Of a DNA stretch of 64,000 bases, positions 55,622 through 63,253 are shown piece after piece (position 1 is the stretch's first letter; each line of letters begins with the position of its first letter). The translations under genes and the position numbers were made by a program. This DNA comes from CADCWN01 sp046328475 (GTDB lineage Bacteria; Chloroflexota; Chloroflexia; Thermomicrobiales; CADCWN01), in NCBI GenBank assembly GCA_046328475.1, contig JAXLWN010000011.1, forward strand, positions 62,001 to 126,000, written 5' to 3'. The notes below the pieces were generated by a model. That model made no database searches and was not told the origin of the DNA. It was given only the letters and a program-made list of their open reading frames with translations.

Positions 55622-56263
55622 ATGCTACGACATTTGCGCCGCCGTTTTCGCGGCACCCGAGGCGAACCCCTGGCCTCCTTCGCGCTCCGCGTCACGGCGG
55701 TCAGCCCGTACCCGGAGGAGCCGGAGGACGAGGAACACTACAAGCCCTCCCTGATCGTCGCCGCGACCCCGGAGCCCGGCGACCCCGCCCTCACGCCCAC
55801 CCAACTGGCGATCGGCACCCTGCTCTTCGTGGAGTGGGCCAACGCGCAAAACGCCGATGGCGGACTCCCCACCCGCCTGCGCGCGATCCTCCCCTACCTG
55901 CGCCCCGCCGTGAAGCACGGCCGCCTCGGCCCCGACCGCTACGCCGCGCACCGCGCTGGCCAGCGCGCAAACTACTTCCACCACCGCGACGCCGCCAGCT
56001 ACGACGTGGCGCTCCACCGCGACGACAGCGGCCTCTATCTCGCCGTCGAGCGCAAGATCATGAAAGGGCGCTGGAGCGAGGAGACGACCCTCTTCGAAGC
56101 CGCAACCGTTGCCCCCTACGAAGCCCTCCTCCGCCTCGACCCGCCCGAGGGTCTCGCCCTCCTCACCTGGCTCACCCTCGCCATCGACCACTGGCTCGCG
56201 GGCGAAGAAGCCCCCTTCCCCGTGCAATCCTGGCCCCTCGACCAACCCCTCGCTGCCCCCTAG
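55622..56263 (+). CDS. Hypothetical protein, 213 residues
   Basis: The ATG at 55622 follows GGAGAGG; a longer frame starts at 55586 without a signal. The protein begins with a basic stretch (LRHLRRRFRGTRGEPLASFA), then PYPEEPEDEEHYKPSLIVAA and a helical C-terminal half (EALLRLDPPEGLALLTWLTL). It is soluble, with no Cys motif, signal or known domain visible. Confidence 0.5.
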   Translation: MLRHLRRRFRGTRGEPLASFALRVTAVSPYPEEPEDEEHYKPSLIVAATPEPGDPALTPTQLAIGTLLFVEWANAQNADGGLPTRLRAILPYLRPAVKHGRLGPDRYAAHRAGQRANYFHHRDAASYDVALHRDDSGLYLAVERKIMKGRWSEETTLFEAATVAPYEALLRLDPPEGLALLTWLTLAIDHWLAGEEAPFPVQSWPLDQPLAAP

Positions 56264-56333
56264 CCGCCACTTACAACGTCCAACGGTGGGATGGCACCAA
56301 CATCGGCCTCCGAATACCATCGCGATCCTGGTA

Positions 56334-56430
56334 GGGGCGGGTCACCGACCCGCCCTCTGCGGCCCAGCAACCGCATCGCCAAAAACCACGCGGCGCGGGC
56401 GGAACCAGATTCCGCCCGCGCCGCGTGGTT
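56334..56430. terminator. Two hairpins between convergent genes
   Basis: GGGCGGGTC (56335-56343) pairs with GACCCGCCC (56347-56355). A larger 21-bp perfect stem has arms at 56384-56404 and 56410-56430 around CCAGA. They lie between the convergent hypothetical gene and the dioxygenase-like gene and could end both transcripts. Confidence 0.7.
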
Positions 56431-56457
56431 CTCCGCTATGCCGCGCGCCTAACCCGC

Positions 56458-57291
56458 CTACCCTCCGCGCTCATACGACGCGCAGAGCATCCCGAAATAG
56501 GTCGGCACCTCGTACGACAGCAACTCCCCGTGGAACCCCCGCCCCTCGATCGCCCCGTGCAGGATCAGCATCTGCCAGAGCGCATCGGGCAGGGCGCGCG
56601 ACACCCAGGCGCGGTCGAAATGCAGCAGCCGCCCGAGATCCTGCGTCCGCACCGCCTCCACCGACGCCCGGTCATACTCCGCCGAGGCCGGATCGAACCC
56701 GTACGGCCCATCCTTGTCGTGCGCGTGGCCGAGATCGGCGCTGGCGATCAAGGCAATCCTGCGCCCCAGCGACTCCGCCGCCTGCCGGATCGCCGCGCCG
56801 TAGCGGGGAAACTCGCCCCACGGCAGCCGCCGGTCCGGGCAGGCGACCACCACGCGCGGCCTGGGCGTATAGTCGCGCCCCATGAACCAGAACGGCACCA
56901 CCGCGCCCCAGTCGAGCGGCAGGCAGGACGTGGGGTCGTTCCGCTTCCCCCTCGGGATCACCCGCGCGATCGGCAGATTGGCCGCGCCCGCCGTCTCGGC
57001 GATCGTGTTGATCAACTCGCCATCGACCCGGAACTCGACCGACGCCACCCCCTTCGGCCCGCCGACCTCCCCGGCGACCCGCCCGCTGTCGAGCAGCGAA
57101 AGCGTGCGATCCACCAGCGTGCCGTGCGGCGTCACCAGCACGATCGTCTCCGGGCGGTACGCGGCCATGCGCTGGCCAAGCTCCTCCATCGCCTCGCGCG
57201 TCGCCAGCGCCTTCCGGCCATCGGGGTCGCCAATTGTCGGCAGCACCATCCCGCCATGCGGCGCGATACAGGCATAGACCAGACCGCTCAT
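56458..57291 (-). CDS. Class III extradiol dioxygenase / LigB-MEMO-like protein
   Basis: A 277-residue protein from the ATG at 57291. Likely metal ligands are in CIAPHGGMVLPTIGD and VLVTPHGTLVDRTLS, with a conserved IALIASADLGHAHDKDGPYG segment near 190. This resembles the LigB-type ring-cleavage fold, also shared with MEMO/AmmeMemoRadiSam proteins. Whether it opens aromatic rings is unknown. The upstream open frame (to 57423) lacks a ribosome binding site. It is divergent from the ferredoxin gene. Confidence 0.7.
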   Translation of the reverse strand: MSGLVYACIAPHGGMVLPTIGDPDGRKALATREAMEELGQRMAAYRPETIVLVTPHGTLVDRTLSLLDSGRVAGEVGGPKGVASVEFRVDGELINTIAETAGAANLPIARVIPRGKRNDPTSCLPLDWGAVVPFWFMGRDYTPRPRVVVACPDRRLPWGEFPRYGAAIRQAAESLGRRIALIASADLGHAHDKDGPYGFDPASAEYDRASVEAVRTQDLGRLLHFDRAWVSRALPDALWQMLILHGAIEGRGFHGELLSYEVPTYFGMLCASYERGG

Positions 57292-57499
57292 CGCGCATCC
57301 CCGTGTCAATGCTCGCTTGGCCCCAATTGGGCGACCCGAATTCTCCCGCGAACGTTCGGCTACGTCAAGCCGGTACGGAACTCCCGTTGACAGAACGTCC
57401 CGTTTCCGCTGTAATGTCCGCAACGAGAGGGGAAACCGCTCGCGGTAGGGAGACGAAACGCCGCCGTCGGGGCGGCGGTCGAACGAAAGGACTCGAACC

Positions 57500-57742
57500 G
57501 TGACCTATATCATTGCCGAGCCCTGCAAGGGCGTGAAGGATGCCTCCTGTGTCGAGGTCTGCCCCGTAGACTGCATCCACTCCGACGACAGCGAGGACAT
57601 GTACTTCATCGATCCGGACGAGTGCATCGACTGCGGCGCCTGCGAGTCGGTCTGCCCCGTCAACGCGATCTTCTACGAAGAGGACACCCCGGAGGAATGG
57701 AAGGAGTACCTGGCGATCAACGCCAACTACTTCAAGAAGTAA
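57500..57742 (+). CDS. Ferredoxin with two clusters (7Fe type)
   Basis: An 80-residue protein from a GTG at 57500. The first Cys group (CKGVKDASCVEVCPVDCI) and the second (CIDCGACESVCPVNAI) follow the 3Fe-4S plus 4Fe-4S ferredoxin pattern. Acidic residues dominate the rest (DDSEDMYFIDPDE), as expected for a soluble carrier. AAAGGA is about ten bases upstream. It is monocistronic with its own terminator. Confidence 0.88.
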   Translation: MTYIIAEPCKGVKDASCVEVCPVDCIHSDDSEDMYFIDPDECIDCGACESVCPVNAIFYEEDTPEEWKEYLAINANYFKK

Positions 57743-57771
57743 CCCTCCTCGCCACCAAACACTCATCCCCG

Positions 57772-57797
57772 CCCCGGCGCACCCCAATGCGCCGGGG
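57772..57797 (+). terminator. 10-bp hairpin after ferredoxin gene
   Basis: CCCCGGCGCA (57772-57781) pairs with TGCGCCGGGG (57788-57797), followed by CTTCGTCGTT. It lies 30 bases past the stop. Confidence 0.7.
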
Positions 57798-57827
57798 CTT
57801 CGTCGTTGCTCGTGGGGGCGCATCGTG

Positions 57828-57893
57828 ACGCGCCCTACTCGGTGTGGCTCGTGGTTGCCAGGGATACCGAGCGCTTCGCGAAGCGCCCCTACA
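57828..57893. repeat. Second copy of a short interspersed repeat
   Basis: The stretch 57828-57868 (GTGTGGCTCG...CAGGGATACC) matches 17575-17613 with few changes, and the palindrome GCGCTTCGCGAAGCGC follows. Here the palindrome is downstream of the unit; at 17566 it is upstream. Confidence 0.6.
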
Positions 57894-57915
57894 GCAATAC
57901 GCAACCTCTGAACCA

Positions 57916-58950
57916 TTAAACCCCCAGTAGCACCACCGTCGGCCGCTGCCCCGCCAGACTGATCGCGATCTCCTCCCGGCACCGCCACCCTACCCACGGA
58001 ACCAACTCCGGCGCAGTTGTCAGCAGCACAACACACCCACCCGGCACAACCACGCGCCGCATCTCCCGCACCACCTGCGCATAGAACATCCCCAACGATC
58101 CCTCCATCCCCACCTGCCGCCCCCACGGCAGATTCGCCACGACGCAATCGAACGCCCCCGTCGCAAACGGCAACGCCCGCGCGTCCAGTTGGCAAAGTAC
58201 CGCACCCATCCCCGCCGCCCCCACATTCGCCCGCGCCGCCGCAAGTGCCCCCGCCTCCACATCGCCACCGACCGCGCACGCCCCGCCGCGCACCGCCTCC
58301 ACCACGATCGTCCCCGACCCGCAGCAGGGATCGAGTACCCGGCAGCCCGCCCCCGCCCCCGCCAGCGCCAGCAACGACGCCGCCACCGGCGGCCTGAGCG
58401 CCCCGGCACTCGTCACTCGCCGCTCCCCCCGCTCGTGCAACGGCCGCGCCCCCAGCCGCACGCCCACCCGGACGACCTCCCCCTCGATGAAGGCCCGCAC
58501 GCCGAGATCGGCCCGATCGTCGCGCTCCACAAAGCGCCACGCCCCCCGCCCGCCGATCCCGGCGACCAGCGCCGCCTTGATCTCCGCAGTCGAGTAGTTG
58601 CGTTTCCCGACAAAACTCGCCGTCACCGCGAATGTCGGACGCCCGGAGATCGTCCGCACTCCGGCACATGCCTCAGTCACCACTCCGAGATCAAGCCGCA
58701 TCCCTACCGCGCGCAAGCGGGCGAGCGCATCGCGCGCCCTCCCGATCCCCGCGTAGCTCCCGAGATCGATGAACACGTCATCCACCGTCCGCAGCGCCAG
58801 CAACGACGCCAGCGGTGCCGCACACGCCGCCGCAACCCGGCGATAGCCAACCTCCGTGACCCACACCCCCGGCAGCGCCGCGATCTCGGCAGCACCGACC
58901 CGTTCCAACCCGCACGTCGTCAAGGCAAAGAACCCCACAGCGTCTCGCAT
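57916..58950 (-). CDS. THUMP-type RNA (guanine-N2) methyltransferase
   Basis: A 344-residue protein starting MRDAVGFFALTTCGLERVGA at 58950 (GGGAG upstream). The N-terminal part resembles a THUMP RNA-binding domain (TFAVTASFVGKRNYSTAEIK). The Rossmann domain has VLDPCCGSGTIVVEAVRGGA, CQLDARALPFATGAFDCVVA and the catalytic NLPWGRQVG, a form of the N-[LP]-P-[YW]-G motif of N2-guanine methyltransferases (Trm14/RlmL branch). The target is tRNA or 23S rRNA. Confidence 0.8.
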   Translation of the reverse strand: MRDAVGFFALTTCGLERVGAAEIAALPGVWVTEVGYRRVAAACAAPLASLLALRTVDDVFIDLGSYAGIGRARDALARLRAVGMRLDLGVVTEACAGVRTISGRPTFAVTASFVGKRNYSTAEIKAALVAGIGGRGAWRFVERDDRADLGVRAFIEGEVVRVGVRLGARPLHERGERRVTSAGALRPPVAASLLALAGAGAGCRVLDPCCGSGTIVVEAVRGGACAVGGDVEAGALAAARANVGAAGMGAVLCQLDARALPFATGAFDCVVANLPWGRQVGMEGSLGMFYAQVVREMRRVVVPGGCVVLLTTAPELVPWVGWRCREEIAISLAGQRPTVVLLGV

Positions 58951-59521
58951 GTCCAGCTCCCGATGCACGGCGAAAAATCGGGCACGCGACAACGCCGCAC
59001 CGCCTTTCGGCAGATGCGGCGCAGCTCGGAGCCCTCGCCCGTGCGATCAGGGCAGGTCAGCGGGGTAATGCAACGCCACCGCGCGAGGCATCGCTGCGCG
59101 GCGTATCAGTACCCGAGCGGTCGACCCGAGAGGGCTCCGCTCAGGCTGGTGGGGCGAACAGATAAGGCGCAAAAATCATCGATAACCTCAAAACAAGCCA
59201 ACACAAAATGTGCGGCGCGCAAAGTATAGCGGCAATAGCAGATGCTGGTGCAAAGAGACCGCCCATAGTCCGCGCAGGCGGACTTCGCGGCGACCACAGT
59301 CGCCTCCAGCCGGGACTTCAGTCCACCGGCCCCCTCATACCCCCACGCCCTCACGCCCTCACGCCCTCACACCCCCACGCCACCTCCCCCATCCGAGGGA
59401 GATCACCCCTCCCCACCACCAGGGAGCCCAATTCCGCACCCGTGGTGACGCGCCGCGCGACCCAGGTTGCTAAAGTAAGGACGTGGTCGAGGAAGCACCC
59501 AGCCCCGCGACGAGGAGGACG
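58951..59521. other. Intergenic region with REP-like and octamer repeats
   Basis: About 570 bases without a supported gene. AGTCCGC/GCGGACT (59267-59284) and GGACT/AGTCC (59313-59324) form small stems of a type seen as interspersed repeats. Three or four CGCCCTCA units lie at 59345-59372. A low-GC patch (59165-59235) may hold a promoter. Confidence 0.5.
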
Positions 59522-61344
59522 ATGGATCAGCCAACGGCAGGAACCAGCAACGGGCAGCGCGGACGCTTCGGACTGTCGCTCTCCCTGAGCCAGCAGCATC
59601 GCGGCCGGCCTGCTGCTCGGCGTGGCGACAACCCTGGCTCTGGCTCGCCCTCACCTGGCTCGCCTCGTTGACGCCCGACCCCTCCGGCTTCGACGCGACG
59701 CGCCTGCTCTTCCTTGCCCTTAGCCTGCTGCCCGGCCTCGGCCTCGGCTGGCTGATCCAGCGGCCGGTCGAGCGCCGCATCGCCGACCTCGCCATCTACG
59801 CCACCGCGCTCGCCCGCGATCTCCCCGCGAGCGAGCGTCGTGTCCCCGCCACCGGCGCGCTCGCCGATCTGACCATCGGCCTGAACGAACTCGCCGCGCG
59901 CCTCGCCGAGCGCGAGCGGCGGGCGCGCGAACTGGGCGAGCACGCCGCGCGGCTCGACGCGCCGCTGCGCGAGGCGGCGGCGCAGGAGGAGCGCAACCGG
60001 TTGGCCCGCGAGCTGCACGACACGATCAAGCAGCAACTCTTCAGCATCGGCGTCACGGCGGCGGCGGCCGAGGCGCGCTGGGAGAGTGATCCGGCTGGCG
60101 CGCGGGCGGCGGTCGGCGAGATCCGCGCCCTGGCGGGCGAGGCCCAGGTGGAGATGCGCGCCCTGCTCACCCAGCTACGCCCCGCCCCCGTGGCGACCAT
60201 CGGCCTGCTGGCCGCCCTGCGCGAGCAACTCGACGCGCTCGCCTACCGCGCCGAGGTCGCGGTCGACGCCGACCTGCGCCCCCTGCCCGAAGGGGCCACC
60301 CTCGCCCCCGGTGCCGAAGATGCCCTCTTCCGCATCGCCCAGGAGGGCCTGGCGAACATCGCCCGCCACGCCCGTGCCCGGCACGTCGCGGTCACCTTCG
60401 GCCTGGCCGACGATCCCGCGCGCCGCGAGCCGATCGTCGAATTGCGCCTGCGCGACGACGGCCTCGGCTTCGACCCCGGCGCTGGGAATGGCATGGGCCT
60501 GCAGAACATGCGCGCCCGCGCCGCCGAGATCGACGGCACCCTATCAATCGACAGCCGGGCGGGCCGTGGCACCGAACTGATCGTGCGGGTACCGCTCTAT
60601 GCCGCGCCCGCCTTCGAGGAAGCAAAGGAGATCATCCCCATGAAAACCAAGGAACGCGCCCTCTGGTCCGCCACGGCGCTGCGCTTCGTCGGCTCGGCGG
60701 CGGCGGTCGGCTTCATGTGGTCGGTCATCGTCGTCAACACGCTCGCAACGCTCCCTTCCTGGCGCAACCTGATCGCTCTCGGCCTGCTCGGCATGGCGAT
60801 CGGCACCACCACCGCCGCCGAACTGCTGGCCCGCCGCTTCAAGCAACTGGTCGGCGACGCCCCCGAATGGCGGCTCAGGCTCGACCGCAACACCGCCATC
60901 AGCCGCATCCCCGAGTACCTGCTCGCGATGCAGATCGCCCCGGCGATGTTGCGGCTCATCTTCGCCGACACCCCCTATCCCTGGCTTGGTGGCATTCTCA
61001 GTCTGGCGGGACTCGGCTACCTCGCGCTGGCCGCCTGGGCGGGCTGGGAACTGATCCGCTCCGAGATCACCCTCACCCGCCTGATCGACCGCTGGACGAC
61101 GCACGCGCAGCTCAACCGCGCTCGGATCGCACACCTCGCCATCCTCTGGTCCAGCATCCTGCTGACGGCCGGGGCGACACACTTCATCCCCGGCCAGGTC
61201 CTGCTCATCCCCGGCAGCATCGCCGATGTGGCGCAGACCGCCGCGACCGCGCTCCTGGGCATCCTCACCGTGATCGCCTCCTGGAATATGGCGGTCGCCT
61301 CACTCCGGCTCTGGCAGGGCAATGACCGGCGGGTCGCGGGATAG
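59522..61344 (+). CDS. Sensor histidine kinase joined to a membrane domain
   Basis: Start ATG at 59522 after GAGGAGG. The N-terminus is frameshifted near 59600-59640 (LLLGVATT, then WLALTWLASLTPDP and LLFLALSLLPGLGLGWLI are membrane segments). Then a HAMP-like part, the HisKA_3 box RNRLARELHDTIKQQLFSIG (phospho-His) and an HATPase with DALFRIAQEGLANIARHARA and DDGLGFDPGAGNGMGLQNMR. After VRVPLYAAPAFEEAKEIIP the frame runs into a six-helix domain (MKTKERALWSATALRFVGSA onward). AAAGGAG and an ATG at 60641 sit at that junction, with a TGA in the next frame overlapping it, so this may be two genes fused by an indel. The kinase pairs with the regulator encoded next. Confidence 0.7.
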
Positions 61345-61408
61345 ATCGGCGAGCAGCCCCGACCGGGTATACTGCAGGATAACGACCTATCGCGACGAGG
61401 CGGAGGCG

Positions 61409-62092
61409 ATGGCGACACCCCAGACCGACAACGCGCGGCCGATCCGGGTCGCGCTGGTAGACGACCACCGCATCGTGCGACGCGGGCTGCGCTCCTTCCT
61501 GGAGGCGCAGCCCGACCTGCTGATCGTCGGCGAGGCATCGAGCGGCGAAGAACTCCTGCCGTACCTCACCGACGACTCCTGGGCACCCGACGTGATCCTG
61601 ATGGACCTGCTGATGCCCGGCGGCATGGACGGCATCGAGGCGACTCGCCGCGCCCGCGAAGCCCGCCCGCAAACCCGCGTCGTTGTCCTGACCAGTTACG
61701 CCGACGATGCGCGCGTCATCGCCGCCCTTCGCGCCGGTGCCACCGGCTACGTCCTGAAGGAGTCGGACCCCGATCTCCTCATCTCAGCCGTGCGCAGCGC
61801 CGCCGCCGGACGCTCCGTGCTCGACCCGCTGGTCGCCGCGACCGTCATCCAGGGCCTCAACCCGCCCGCCGCCGGGCGCGGTGCCGCCCTCACCAGCCGC
61901 GAACTCGCCGTCCTCCGCCTCCTCGCGCGCGGCCTGCTCAACAAAGAAATCGCCGACCAACTCTCGATCGGCGAAGAGACCGTCAAAACCCACGTCGGCA
62001 ACATCCTGTCCAAGCTCGGCGTCTCCCACCGCACCGAAGCCGCCGTCTACGCCCTGCGCCAGCGCCTCGTGCCACTTGATGATGAGTCGTGA
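61409..62092 (+). CDS. NarL/FixJ-type response regulator
   Basis: A 227-residue protein from the ATG at 61409 (GGAGG upstream). Receiver domain: RVALVDDHRIVRRGLRSFLE, phospho-Asp in PDVILMDLLMPGGMDGIEAT, then VVVLTSYADD and GATGYVLKESD. Output domain: LTSRELAVLRLLARGLLNKE, SIGEETVKTHVGNILSKLGV (LuxR HTH). It is the obvious partner of the histidine kinase upstream. The last codons (DDES-stop) are written by a heptamer repeat. Confidence 0.9.
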   Translation: MATPQTDNARPIRVALVDDHRIVRRGLRSFLEAQPDLLIVGEASSGEELLPYLTDDSWAPDVILMDLLMPGGMDGIEATRRAREARPQTRVVVLTSYADDARVIAALRAGATGYVLKESDPDLLISAVRSAAAGRSVLDPLVAATVIQGLNPPAAGRGAALTSRELAVLRLLARGLLNKEIADQLSIGEETVKTHVGNILSKLGVSHRTEAAVYALRQRLVPLDDES

Positions 62093-62196
62093 GTCGTGAG
62101 TCGTGAGGTCGTGAGTGTCTTCGTTCGGCTCGGTGCCGCACCTGACGCCACCATCAGAAGCAAGATTCTCCGACTCGCGACTCACGACTCACGACT
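62082..62196. repeat. Inverted heptamer repeats (TCACGAC type)
   Basis: Left arm of about four GAGTCGT units (62082-62115) overlaps the stop codon of the response regulator. The complementary right arm (62170-62196) ends 17 bases before the threonine aldolase start. The unit is the same as at 1907-2028. Confidence 0.8.
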
Positions 62197-62213
62197 AGCG
62201 AACGGAGTGAGCC

Positions 62214-63251
62214 GTGCTGATCGATCTCTACAGCGACACCGCCACCAAGCCGACCGCCGCGATGCGCCGCGCCATCGCCGAGGCCGAAGTCGGCGACGAG
62301 CAGAAGGGGGAAGACCCCACCGTCAATCGCTTACAGGCGATGACAGCCGAGCTGCTCGGCAAGGAAGCCGCGCTCTTCCTCCCCAGCGGCACCATGTGCA
62401 ACGAGATCGCGATCAAAGTCCACACCAAACCCGGCGAAGCGATCATCGCCGACCGCCTGGCCCACCTCTTCGGCTCCGAGCAGGGCGGCCCCGCCTTCCA
62501 CTCCGGCGTGCTGGTGAAGCCGCTCGACGGCGATCACGGCATCTTCACCCCGGAACAGGTCGCCGCAGCCATCGCCCCCGGCAACTATTACGTCCCGCGC
62601 ACCACCCTCCTCTGCGCCGAGCAGACCCACAACTTCGGCGGCGGTGCCGTCTGGCCGCTCGACCGCCTGCAAACCGTCTGCGACGTTGCCCACGCCAATG
62701 GCCTCGCGACCCACCTCGACGGCGCGCGGCTGCTCAACGCCGTAGTCGCCAGCGGCATCGCCGCGCGCGACTACGCGGCCCCGTTCGATTCCGTCTGGCT
62801 CGACCTCTCCAAGGGCCTCGGCGCGCCGGTCGGCGGCGTCCTGGCCGGTTCCGCCACCTTCATCGCCGAGGCGCGGCGCTACAAGCACCTCTTTGGCGGC
62901 GCGATGCGTCAGGCCGGGATCATCGCCGCTGCGGGCGTCTACGCCCTGGAACACAACATCGACCGCCTGGCCGACGACCACAACAACGCCCGGCGACTCG
63001 CCGCCGGTCTCGGCGACATCCCTGGCGTGATCGTAGAGAATCCCGAGCCCGCGACCAACATCGTCTTCTTCGACATCAGCGGCACCGGCGTCCCCGTGCA
63101 GACCTATCTCGAACGCATCCGCGCCCGCGACGTCCGCATGGGCGCACCCGGTTCGGGCCGCCTGCGCGCCGTCACCCACCTCGACATCAGCGAGGCCGAC
63201 ATCGACACCGCCCTCACCGTGGCGCGCGAGGCCCTGATGCGGGGCGCGTGA
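62214..63251 (+). CDS. ltaE: Low-specificity L-threonine aldolase
   Basis: A 345-residue PLP enzyme from a GTG at 62214 (CGGAG upstream). Family landmarks: IDLYSDTATKPTAAMRRAIA, VGDEQKGEDPTVNRLQAMTA, ALFLPSGTMCNEIAIKVHTK, and the PLP lysine in WLDLSKGLGAPVGGVLAG. ATHLDGARLLNA supplies the cofactor-ring Asp. It cleaves threonine to glycine and acetaldehyde. The next gene begins at its stop codon, so they are probably co-transcribed. Confidence 0.88.
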   Translation: MLIDLYSDTATKPTAAMRRAIAEAEVGDEQKGEDPTVNRLQAMTAELLGKEAALFLPSGTMCNEIAIKVHTKPGEAIIADRLAHLFGSEQGGPAFHSGVLVKPLDGDHGIFTPEQVAAAIAPGNYYVPRTTLLCAEQTHNFGGGAVWPLDRLQTVCDVAHANGLATHLDGARLLNAVVASGIAARDYAAPFDSVWLDLSKGLGAPVGGVLAGSATFIAEARRYKHLFGGAMRQAGIIAAAGVYALEHNIDRLADDHNNARRLAAGLGDIPGVIVENPEPATNIVFFDISGTGVPVQTYLERIRARDVRMGAPGSGRLRAVTHLDISEADIDTALTVAREALMRGA

Positions 63252-63253
63252 GC

